A stretch of 64,000 bases of DNA from assembly GCF_042453785.1 (NCBI RefSeq), contig NC_091665.1, forward strand, positions 31,087,001-31,151,000, in the 5' to 3' direction. The notes under the pieces were generated by a model. That model was not told where the DNA came from, ran no database searches, and saw only the letters and a list, made by a program, of their open reading frames with translations. Source of the stretch: Malus domestica (lineage: Eukaryota; Streptophyta; Magnoliopsida; Rosales; Rosaceae). Positions 10,291 to 20,363 of this stretch are shown piece after piece (positions within the stretch are counted from its first letter, which is position 1; each line of letters opens with the position of its first letter). The position numbers and the translations under genes are program-made.

Positions 10291-13200
10291 ATGGGTTGGA
10301 GGCACCCACAAATCTCCATGGAAGAAGTCGTGAATCTGATCAAAGGGTTCGTAGATATACTGATTCTGCTTTCTGGGTACCAATCGTCTGGTCGAATTGC
10401 GCACTGGGACTCTCAAAACGTCAAGAAAGCATTCCAATGGGGTCTCTTCTTTGAGCAGGTCAAATTTTCACTACTTTTTCCCAATTTTATTTCGTTTAAG
10501 CGATAAGGGTATCTCTGAATTCCATTGTCCGTTCATTTGGGTACTGAAAGATGAGATCTTGTTTCGGTGTTATTATCAGGTTTTCGGAAGTTTTAGCTGC
10601 TCAGATGATTATGCGAGTTCTGTGGAGGAACTTGATGCAGCTCTATCTGAAATGACATCAGCTGCCTCTTTCCCTAAGGTTTGTTTTGTAAATTTGTAAA
10701 AATTTTTGTTTTGACACCTTAAATTTTTTCAGTGAACTTGTTTGTTAAGTCATAGTTATATGCGATAAACCAGGGTCTTGCTCATCTGTCGTCTGATACT
10801 CTTGCTAAGGCACGGCGCTTTGTATTAGAACATCTCATTCATACATTGCCTTTGAGGGATGTACATCTACGAGCTTTGCTGACGGCAACCGTGGAGTTGG
10901 ATCTCGAGGAGCTATCGGAAACTGAGCATGACTTTCTGAATGCGTACTTCAACAAATTGAAATCGCAGAACACATTGCTTGATCAAAGAATTGCACCAGC
11001 TACAACGACTGAAAATTGTGGCAGTGATGGTTTCACAAGGTACGTGGTCCAAGAGCTCTTGAGGAGGTGGTCTGCTGCGTCTTTCATAACATCGGTTGAA
11101 GCAGGCTTAGATGTTCTTTCTCAAAGTGTCAGACATAGCAATTGGAGCGAGTTTGATGATAACTTGCTTAAGGAACAACTAAAGCATGAAAATGCTCCAG
11201 AGTAAGTGGGATATGTGTGTGCACAAACTTGTATTTTGTGGAAGAGTTAGTAATGTGTGTGAGTGAAGTGAATTGTTCCCTTTGTGTACCGTATGGTGTG
11301 AGGAGTTATGGTAGAGTCGTATGTCTGGTTTAAGGAGTAAGTGGCTAGTTTCTTGGTAAAGGTAGTGTGTCTGCCATAAATTTGTTTTCTAAGATGCAAT
11401 TAGTTGAGTTACGTTTTTTTCTTTTATATTTTTAGAAAAGTTTGCACCCAAAATCAAAATTTACTGTTGGATGTCTCAATGCTGGGGCCTGAACTTAATA
11501 TCTTGTGGCTCCTTATTCAGGATTGTAGAGTGGTTGCTTGGTTCCATGACATGGAACCGCTGGAAATCAAAGAATCTCTCTTATTTTCTTGATAAGAGAA
11601 CTATTCGGTTGGTGTCAGGTGCCAGTATGATATTTTCAGCCCCTAAGATTCAGTGGGTACAAATTTTTGAACGGTTGAATTTGAATATTTCAGCAGGAAG
11701 CAGTGATGATGGTCTGTGCGAGACAATTGTAAGTAAGTTCAATTCAAGAAAGAAATTACAAACTTAGACTGAATTCTTAATTGTACTTTGATAAATCCCT
11801 TGAATGATTGATTCTCTCCGACAATAAATATTCCTTATTTTCAAGGTTGCCTGGTTATGTGCCCTAGGCTTGTATATAATTAACATCTCCCCTGCATGTG
11901 CACAGATGCATACTATGCAGTTCTTTCATAAGAGAGTTTCAGGTGCCTAATAATATAGTCAATTTCTATCCTAGGAATAAATTGTACTCTAGTTTCTTAT
12001 CCTAGAAATTTTTGTCCCTTGCACGTCCTACAAGATGATGTCAAACTATGAAACTGGATATTTTAACTGACTTTACTCACAATAATAACTGAATGCTTTT
12101 CCTCTCTTGAAACAGGAGCTCTTGTTACTAGGGTGTGTTACAAGCAGATGGACTTCTTTAATTGAATATTTGATGTCAATTTCTCATGACTACAAAAATA
12201 TTTTAGAGCAATATAATGAAGTATGCAACTTACTACATGGAAGATCTACAGATCTTAAATCTAAGCAGGAAGCAACGTGTACAAAGGTACAATATTAAAT
12301 ACATACAAGTATATGTATGTGTGTGTGTGTGGTGTACACTTGTACATGTAAAATTTGCTATGCATGACATTATTAATTACTTTCTTTTCGTGTCCTTTTT
12401 GCCCTGCGTGCCTGAGTGTCTGCTATTCTGCAGCTTTGGGATTTCTCTGTTCTTCATTGCTGGTTCATGTTTTGTCTTCCTTGCATTTCTAATAATGCGT
12501 TTTTTATATGTGTGAAACTAGGGAAGTGATATTCTCGAGTATTTGAGTGGATTTCTGGGAAATCAGATGCATCAGTTGTGGAAAGTATCCCCAGTTCTTG
12601 CAGCCGTTGCAATTCCTTCCTGGTATATTCTTATACATTCTCTGAAATGCTTGAATGTGCCGTGGACTTTGAATTAATTTTGGAATATGAACTGAACTGG
12701 GTCATAGGTTTTGAATGGTTTTAATTTCCCCCCCTTACATTTGTTTAGTTTAAGCGCCTTTTTAATTTTATTTTTTATTGAAATAGTTTTAATAAGTACC
12801 TATGCATTAATAAGAATGACTGATGGTGATATCTTATATGACATCATAAACTAGTTTAGTTTTATGGAATTTTTATCACTTGTTTTCAAGTGTGTGTTTT
12901 GTAATTGAAGCATGCAATTCTTTTTACTGCAGGTCACCGTTGTTTAGATTTTACTTGAGCGAAATTCAGATTCAGTTTCAAGGAGATTTTTCGACAATGA
13001 GGTTTTTCTATTTTAACTCTTCCTACTGATAATATTTGCCCAGATGTATGATTGTCGCGAGAAAATAATTCTGTTACAGTCAGAAATTCACACACACTTT
13101 GTTTTGCAGATGCTGCAACTGTGCTAATGATAAGAAGGAGCACAATGACTGTAAGTATATTAAATTAATTGAACAGTCGTCCCCTCCCCTTTTCTCTTAA

Positions 13201-13314
13201 AATAATGCTTACAAGGAAGTTCTAGAATTAACTCGTAACTTAATTCCAGGTGAACTTGCCGAGAGAATTTGGTGCCTTTACATTTTTCATGTCAATTGCT
13301 CTCATGTAGCCTGA
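10291..13314 (+). CDS. FANCF: Candidate plant FANCF (Fanconi anaemia core-complex subunit), with an apparent frameshift
   Basis: Nine exons by splice site and phase: 10291-10458, 10580-10678, 10774-11201, 11436-11728, 12116-12286, 12522-12622, 12933-13001, 13110-13150 and 13250-13314. The protein would be about 477 residues, mostly Leu-rich helical, with a Cys-rich tail (RCCNCANDKKEHNDC, then C-x(8)-C). I recognise no catalytic motif. The FANCF call rests mainly on position: it lies between an ECM4-type GST and a HAD acid phosphatase, as At5g44010 does, and that Arabidopsis gene is described as FANCF. Known role: plant FANCC/FANCE/FANCF limit meiotic crossovers and act in DNA repair. Exon 4 is one base too long. 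Its first half is open in one frame up to a TGA at 11590-11592, and its second half (from LDKRTIRLVSG) is open in the next. One T fewer in the run at 11584-11587 would join them and make all exon phases agree. Sequencing error, null allele or missed splicing are all possible. Confidence 0.55.
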
Positions 13315-14220
13315 AGTCGCCGATGGAGCATGAACCGTTTTGAAATATTTGCTAGTCATCTGTAAGCATACTTATCCTCCATGCAAATCTGAATAATTTC
13401 TACTCCATTAGTCATTTATTGCTCGTTATATGAAGTGTTAGACAGATTAATTTATGTAGGCTTAAATTTATGGAACTAAATATATAAGTCGAAATCTAAT
13501 AAATCGTTTGAAGTTGGAACGAAAGAAAGTTTGAAAGGAGCATTTTCTTTTTTGGTTTGGGGAACTTATGATTATTCTAAATGCAGTAGTGTAACTATGT
13601 AAGTGTTATATTTTGCTCAGATATATGCTTTGTATGTAAGCACAATTTTGCTTAATTATTATTTTTAATCGTATTGGTATCGAAGATCTACACGACACAA
13701 TTTTTGGTGACCTTTGAGGGGCCTTTTGTGACCAACCATGTGATGAAAACACTATATGAAGTTCACAGAAAATGATTAACAAGTTTACTCTATTGTTCTT
13801 GTAGGTATGATATGGCCGGTGTGAAACTTTGTGCACAAGAGTCGATCTCATTCCACTTATATGCTTCCAGGAACTTCTCCATCAAGCTTCCTTTGAATCA
13901 GAAGGAAAAAAACAACAGACAAGGGAAATCAACTTTTTTCAAAAAGTGCTTTTCTCCCTTGACTGACATTACATCACTTGAGGCAAGTCATCAATTCCTT
14001 CTCAAATCTGGGTCCTATAGGACCTGGAATAGTATAAAAAAAAAATTATTTGATGGTTGATTGTAACGTTTATCCGCTCCGACCAATGAGAATGCGACAT
14101 GTTGTTGCTGATGCCTGTAGTGGGAATTGTTACTTGAAAGCTTCATCTGTGGTTTTACCTGTTTCTAGTTACACCATCATTCTTGCTGCTTCTTTTTGCT
14201 TCCACCCATCTCTCTATAAA
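13315..14220 (+). other. Intergenic stretch between FANCF-like gene and small unknown gene
   Basis: This stretch holds the 3' region of the FANCF-like gene and sequence upstream of the next gene. An 82-codon open frame at 13812-14060 is present but has no recognisable motif, so I do not call it a gene. A TCTCTATAAAA TATA-like string ends right at the next start codon (14221), which is too close to serve that ATG and suggests it may be chance or serve a downstream start. Confidence 0.4.
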
Positions 14221-14538
14221 ATGGCACACGGTCAAGGTGGAGGAGGAACTAAAAACATGAAAGTTTCTTGCATCTCTGTCTGTTGGAAACTCCAGTGTTC
14301 GAAGCCATTGAAGAGAATCGCAAGCGCTGGGTCTGAGGTCAAGCTTGTTGGCAATCAAAGCAGTGCATCATCAGTGGGTTATTGCCGCGGTTCATATCTT
14401 TTAAGGCAGTTGTTTTGGAAGCTGAAGTCACAATGGAAACAAGGTTTGGGATGGCAAAAGAGCTACAACCGGTACAGCTATGATCTTCAGAGCTACTCTC
14501 TCAACTTCGACGACGGGTTTGATGGCCATCGCTCATAG
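14221..14538 (+). CDS. Small unknown plant protein with SYDLQSYSLNFDDG C-terminal motif
   Basis: A single-exon frame of 105 residues begins MAHGQGGGGTKNMKV and ends in an FDDG-type tail followed by five residues. The last 30 residues (Tyr/Ser-rich, ending YSLNFDDGFDG) match the conserved end of a widespread family of short plant-specific proteins that have no assigned function, often basic in the middle (here KLKSQWKQ). A longer in-frame start exists at 14050, but the sequence upstream of 14221 does not look coding. Met13 (14257) is an alternative start if the TATAAA just upstream of 14221 is a real promoter element. No membrane segment is visible. Function unknown. Confidence 0.6.
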   Translation: MAHGQGGGGTKNMKVSCISVCWKLQCSKPLKRIASAGSEVKLVGNQSSASSVGYCRGSYLLRQLFWKLKSQWKQGLGWQKSYNRYSYDLQSYSLNFDDGFDGHRS

Positions 14539-15329
14539 TTTCCGTCCACTCGGAGTAAATTTTACAGAAACCATTAGGGTATATGGACACTTTTTTCCTC
14601 TAAGATATGTAGATATATTTTCGATTTACTCGATTCTATATATTCATGCAACTTAGATTTACCATGAGAGTTAGCAAATAAGAGCATGAACATTTTGTTT
14701 CATTTTCGATCTATTTTGCTTCTCTTCAGCGAGATGAATGTTGGAGAAATAATTTCCGCATACTATAAAAATTGCGATTTCTTATCATTTTATGAGTGGA
14801 GCAAATATTATTATTCTTGCAATCTTTATACTTTTGATTGTCAAAAAGATAAAGTGAATTCCACAGATAAGGTTTGGGGTCCACTGTTCATTGCCATGTT
14901 CGTTTTGTATTCAATTCCAAGATCACTGCCATTAACAAACTCGACCTAATTTTTGTTTCCATTTGGAAAGAAAAGTGACCTAAAATTTTGAGGATCGTTA
15001 TGTGTTTATCCACATTTTGTTTTGCTTAACTTCTTTCTACCAAAACTTCATGGTTTAGCATCCGTTGATTTTTATAGATGTCGAGTAACTAAGGGTGAGT
15101 CTTTAGCATCCGATCAGAATCTCAATTCGACTTGGGGAGAAACCTTATCCTATCACTGGGATAAGTTACCTCACGTAATAAGTGAAACACTCAGATAAAG
15201 ATATATCACCGATTACACTTAAAATTTTTCCAAACTTAGAACAATGATAAGATAGAAGAACCTTTACAAGGCTGACTCACAGAGGCCCTTGGAGGAGATG
15301 TCACTCTCTACTTAGCAGCAGCTGCTGCA
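14539..15329. other. Intergenic, no gene seen
   Basis: AT-rich sequence with short open frames only. No repeat structure or motif could be supported. Confidence 0.4.
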
Positions 15330-16224
15330 CATTGGAGGGTGATGGCAAAGATGCTTGGATTTTTTATGTCGATGACACACTTTTCTCCACCATTTCTTAC
15401 TTCAAGAAACACGGTTTCGGGCAAGTCACATTTTAAGAACCGTTCGTGAGATTTGAACTCTGGGAACTCTTTTAACGAGGTGGAGATTGGATGTCACTGA
15501 TGTACTTTTGTTTTCGGAAAATTCAAACTAGGCGAGAGAAGCTGAATGGGACTTGTTTGGAGGCATGGTTGAGAGAAGGCAAGGCACCAGCTCTTGAGCA
15601 CACACTGAAGCTCTTCCATGAGATCAAAGATAGTGGGATCAAGATCTTTTTAATCTCTTCAAGAAGGGAAAAATTTAGGGTTGGATACCATTGATGGACC
15701 GGTCTCATATTGAGGTATGGAATATCATCAAGGTTTCAAATTCATATTTTTCATAGTTATTTTATTCTTAAAGAGAACAAAAGGATGAATCAATCAACGT
15801 TTCTATAAGAAGCAATTCTGCTCATAAGCGTTTGTGTTACAAGTGATTTTGATATAAACATGTACAAGGTGTAAAATGCTTCATGAAGAAGCACATAGCA
15901 AATGCTTAAGTAGAAATTAAATGCTTCAACGACCTAAAAGTACTTTTAATTTTCTTCGCCAAACAAAATTAAAAGCAGTTTTAGGACTTTCAGAAGCAGT
16001 ATCTCGCTTGATACGAGAGATCTGATTTCAATTTTCATACACCTGTGTGCAATGCAGGGTCTTGAAGATGAGTTCAAGGAAGTGCAAAAACACAAGTCCA
16101 TAGGCTGATTAATGAAAGTTACCGCATATGGGGGGGCATCATTGGAGACCGGTGGAGCAGTTTTGAGGGACTTCCCATGGCAAAAAGGACATTCAAATTA
16201 CCCAACTCCATGTACTATATCTAG
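15330..16224 (+). pseudogene. HAD-superfamily (class IIIB, VSP-like) acid phosphatase remnant
   Basis: Three blocks of the plant VSP-like acid phosphatase are present in order. Block 1 (about 15335-15420) reads EGDGKDAWIF, then YVDDT, and ends SYFKKHGFG. In active members the motif is DVDDT; here the nucleophile Asp is replaced by Tyr (TAT at 15365-15367). About 115 bp of unrelated sequence follows. Block 2 (about 15536-15675) reads REKLNGTCLEAW to LISSRRE. Block 3 (about 16057-16224) reads GLEDEFKEVQKHKS, then shifts frame to RLINESYRIWGGIIGDRWSS and finishes SMYYI before a TAG at 16222-16224. Two disruptions plus the lost nucleophile make this a pseudogene. Its position matches At5g44020, an acid phosphatase of this class. 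Confidence 0.85.
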
Positions 16225-16751
16225 CATGAGAAATTTCAGTGCATGCACTGCTGTGAAAATTCTATAATACACCAGTGTATGAATGCAACGGTGCAGTTGA
16301 TGATACACCGGTGTATGAATGCAACGAAGATGACTGAATTTGTGTTCTTTAATCTAAACATTCCAATCTAGCTGTTCATAAAAACGGTGCATCTCATACA
16401 CTGGTGTACTGTAAAAACAGACTCATTGTTTTTCCTTTTTATGTGTACTTTTGAAGTGGCCAAAGCATATGATGCTGTGTTGTTGTATTGCGAAGTTGTA
16501 AGTTTCAGTGCTTTCTATTCCTCTGCATAAAAGACCAGTGATTTCACTGAATACTGCCACCTTCTACAAGTTAGTTTTTTCGAAACTTGTAGTTCGAGTA
16601 GTTGAAAACAATTTATCTCTGCATCAGAGGTCCTCCATTTAAATCTTCGTCTCTCAATATCGCCCGAATGGAAAATAAAGCCACGTTCTTCCTTTGAATA
16701 ATTGAGAGGGGCATCATTAGAAATTGATTTCATCTAAACCTAGGTGTCTTA

Positions 16752-17102
16752 GGGTGGTTTGGGAGGGAGGTGCTTAAAAAAAAAGCACCCATGACAAAAA
16801 GCAGTGAGAGTTTTAGACGTTTGGTAAACTAAAAAAAAAGGCTTATTTTGGAAACTGCTGTGAGAATAAGCTGAAATCAAAGGAAAAGCTGAAGCATCTA
16901 TTTGCAGCTTTAGAAAACTGGTTTTTTTTCAAATCACACAGAGCTACAGTGCTCCTTTAATGAAAAGACCCACTATCAGACTGTTTTTTTTTTTCAAAAG
17001 CACTTTTACAAAAAAGTTTACCAAACACTCTGCTGATTTATTTCACAACCGCTTATTCTCACAGCAACTTTTTTTCAAAGCACAACAATACCAAACTAGC
17101 CC
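16752..17102. mobile_element. Tourist-like (PIF/Harbinger) MITE
   Basis: The left end is GGGTGGTTTGGGAGG and the reverse complement of the right end is GGGCTAGTTTGGTATT. Both ends are flanked by TTA (16749-16751 and 17103-17105), the 3-bp target duplication typical of PIF/Harbinger elements. Inside, further complementary runs (GCTTATT..., CAGC...) would let it fold. 351 bp, non-coding. Confidence 0.7.
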
Positions 17103-17359
17103 TTAAAACTCTTTTTTTTATTCACTAAAACAAAACAAGTTTTCCTTTGTGCTAATCCTAGCATTAGGGTATAATTACTTGTTGGAATTGGATTCATGAT
17201 AACTTAATCAGGTACGTACACGTAGTTGTATATACACATATCTACTTCTTCAAGAAATTGTTTCCAAAAAGGCAAAGAAAATGAAAAGCCAATGGATATT
17301 CATATTCTCATTACCAACTTAGGCATATATTTATTTTGATTTTTTTAAAAAAAAATCTA

Positions 17360-17690
17360 AAATGATCTATGTGATTGACATAATTCTTCACTTTGGTACT
17401 TGAGATTTGAAATCGATAGAAGTGGTCATGAGTTTTTCTAGTATTGATCATTTTGGTCATTCTGTGAAAAATCTTCGTTAAATAAGAACATAAATGACAA
17501 AAATACTCTCAATTTAATAAATAATGGGTCAAAATGATATGACAAAAATTGAGGGTATTTTTGTTATTTTGATCTTTATTTAACGGACATTTGTTATTAA
17601 ATGACCAAAATGATTGATGTGACCAGTTCTATTGATTTTAAATCTCATGGACTCAATGGAGGTTTATACCAATCTCAGAAATTTTTTGAC
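17360..17690. repeat. Inverted-repeat element
   Basis: The left arm (17388-17430, TTGAGATTTGAAATCGATAG then AGTGGTCA) is repeated inverted at 17615-17655 (TGACCAGTTCTATTGATTTT). Inner arms containing AAATGACCAAAATGA match TCATTTTGGTCATT. This is a hairpin-forming MITE-like element; ends and target duplication are not defined. Confidence 0.5.
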
Positions 17691-18767
17691 TAAAAATCCT
17701 CTTTTCGTCGAATTTTAGCTATAATTGTTATTAGAATCCGAGTCATCTGATGCGTAAACTAATTGCTCATCACTTACAACTTTCATATGCTATGACAAAA
17801 TCTTACAAAACATCTGGGAGGTTTTGATTAAGACGTTGTTAACATTGAAAATCTTCATATTAACAACAAAAACCCAATTTTATTATTGAAATTTACCATT
17901 TTATTTGGCTCAAGCAGTTTGACCCCTTCATTGCTGACTGTGTCCAGCATTCTAATTATCCTTATCCATCTGGTTTCTTACACGTTTACCAAAATAAAAA
18001 AAATCTGGTTTCTTACACGTTTCTACTCAAAATTTCAAGGACCAGGTTTGGGTCCGAGGAGCAAAGACGCAATACAAGGAATAAAGTATCTGATCGACGG
18101 CCGAAAAATAAAAAAATATGTAAAAAGTAAAAAAATGTGTGTAAATATCATATTTTATAAATAATTTCCCACTTGATTTGCCCTAATAGGTTATAGGCAC
18201 CTCTTATGAGAGTGGGATCCAGTGAGATTTAAGTATTTATGTTTTTGTAAAAGAAGTTTTATGAAAGTTGGACGTGGTTGGACATTTTTATCTAAGTTTT
18301 TTTAGAGAAGCGCCCTAAATACATAAGCACAATATTGTTAGATAATGTTTTCGTCTCTATTATTGCCCTTTTTTTTTTGGGTCCATGTGTTTCAAATTTG
18401 ATCGGTTTGGTCTTTGTATATGGCCAAATTAATGTACTCAATGTTTCAAAGAGCTACGTGTACACATTAAAGTTTATATTAAACATGGATTCCAAATGAT
18501 TAAAAGGTGAAAACACATGAATAAGACAAATCAACTTGCTGGGTCGAGTCAGTTGGTACCACACCCCTTCTTTATTGCACTCAAGTTTAAATTCTATTGT
18601 CCTGTAAATTACAATGAATTAAAATTATTTTATCAAATCAACCAGATAGAAGATAAAAAAAAAAATACATGAATGTATTGTAGCTAAATTTGAAAATTTG
18701 AGCAAAACACATGGATCAAAAAACTATATAAAACAAACATAAAAGAGGTAGAAAAGGTGAAGGCATA

Positions 18768-18954
18768 GGAAACGGATCATTTTCCTAGGAATCGTGTTTG
18801 TTTAGTGTACTCGTGCGATCAATTTTCATTAGGTACTATTTATATTTGAATTTTAAATTTTAAATAATTTATAATCTCATGATATACGATAAACGAACAT
18901 AATTCAAAGATTAATAGAATTCATAAAAAAAGAATCCGGCAAGAAGCCTTTTCC
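18768..18954. mobile_element. MITE, same family as 60609-60820
   Basis: The left end GGAAACGGATCATTTTCC and the reverse complement of the right end GGAAAAGGCTTCTTGCCGGA pair imperfectly. The AT-rich centre with a GTGCGATCAATTTTC block and AAAGAATCCGGC near the right end is shared with the element at 60609-60820. Confidence 0.6.
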
Positions 18955-19199
18955 GAAATTAATTAGTTAAATGTCTTGTCTCCTTGGCCATATTTGGCCT
19001 TTGGGCTACTCCGAAGAACATTTTTAGTATTTCAACCCTAAAACAATCATAATCATCATAACGCTGAAACACATGCCCCACGTGCACCTCGCCCAGATAT
19101 TTTCACCGCTCGCCTATCGCAGTCCTCCCTCACGTGGGCTCACACATATGCCCGTGGAGACGTGTATAAACGCACCACTAAGGCGCGTGGAACAATCCC

Positions 19200-20363
19200 A
19201 CTGTTCCTTAAAACGCAGAGAGCCCCCAAAACACCAATGGAAAAAAGAAGGCACCAAAACCAGCGCACTCGCGTGACTCGTCACCGTTCACTTCCCTTCC
19301 CTTCCCTTCCCTTCCCTTCCCTTCCCATCTCGTTCTTTCGCTCGCACCGCCAGTGACGGAATTTCTGCGTGAACCGGGGCTCGTTATCTAGATATAGGTC
19401 CGTATGCGGTATACCCTTTTGATAATTTTGGGGTTTTTGGGTGGAATTCGGGGGTTTTTTGCTCTTTGTGGATGCCTATTTGGCGTTCTAATTCAATTTT
19501 TTCCATATTTTTTTTAATTGGTATTGTTTGGTGGAAATTAATTTGGTTTTCGATGGATATTTTGTGGTTTGTTGTTGATCAATTTTGGTGCATGTGTTGG
19601 TTTGGATGTGTAGCAATTGTATTCCATGGTGGGGGTGTAGTGTTGTAGCTGTTTTGTGACTGTAATGAATTGCATGCTTTGATGAAATTTGATTGCTCGA
19701 GCTTGTAATCAATTGCTTTGTGTTATAGTTGAAGAATGCTTCTAAAATGTGAAACATTAAATGTGAAGTTTCTATTCGGTAATTGGTAACTTAAGGTTCT
19801 TCGTAGACTTTTGTTTGATTGACATATAAGTGCTTTTCGGAGTCGGACAAATAAGTGCTTTAGTGCTGTCCAAATGTGGACTTTTGATTGTTTTATGTAG
19901 CATTACAACCACCTAATCAACTGCCTCATTAAAAATGGCTATTAGGAAAGCTTTTTGGATAAGTTCGTTCGGATAGTAGGGTTCTCCCACTCATAGTTTT
20001 AAGGGGCTCATTTAGTCAGGGCTTGGAATGGTATCCATTCAGGGCACTGCGATGTAATTGTACACTCATTCCTGTGGGTTCTTTTTGTGAAATCATTTTC
20101 GTGTTTCGGGGAAAGATTTTATCATCTTCATCCTAACAGATGCTTTCATTTCATGATGGTTGGTTTTGATTGTATCTTGCATTTATTCTTATGTTTACAG
20201 GCAAAAATTGATGACCCCTTTCGGTGGTTTTGCTGTCAATAACAAGCAAAAGGTGCGCAGTCAGTAAGGTTGAAGTTGGTAGGTATCATCACTATCACAA
20301 GCTAAGCTAATAGCTCATGACTAGATTACTGATGCTCCTTTTTTTCTGATTTTAGGACTATAG
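19200..20363 (+). other. PHR1-like 5' untranslated exons and leader introns
   Basis: A GC-richer stretch with the CTTCC microsatellite probably forms the first leader exon, ending near 19396 before GTCCGTATG. A second leader exon is likely at about 20202-20278 (after TGTTTACAG), and the third begins after TTTTAG at about 20355, just before the ATG. The exact transcription start cannot be read. Confidence 0.45.
19291..19325 (+). repeat. (CTTCC)7 microsatellite in the PHR1-like leader
   Basis: Seven perfect copies of CTTCC lie in what is probably the first transcribed leader exon. CT-rich leaders are common in plant genes; the length may vary between alleles. Confidence 0.8.

Larger units (their letters stand above)
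16225..19199. other. AT-rich intergenic stretch, mostly MITEs
   Basis: Between the phosphatase remnant and the PHR1-like leader lie a Tourist-like MITE (16752-17102), an inverted-repeat element (17360-17690) and another MITE (18768-18954), listed separately. No gene was recognised in the remainder. Confidence 0.5.

Noticed and set aside
11404-11592. Separate short gene in the FANCF-like region
   Set aside because: It is the first half of exon 4 read up to the frameshift stop; splice sites and phase tie it to the larger gene.
12216-12515. 99-codon frame in the FANCF-like locus
   Set aside because: It runs out of exon 5 into intron sequence in another frame and has no coding character.
13812-14060. 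82-codon frame upstream of the small unknown gene
   Set aside because: No recognisable motif and no supporting splice structure; left as intergenic.
17228-17235. GTATATAC, a match to the PHR1-binding site GNATATNC
   Set aside because: Six fixed bases in AT-rich DNA about 2 kb upstream of the PHR1-like leader is expected by chance; no second site was noticed nearby.
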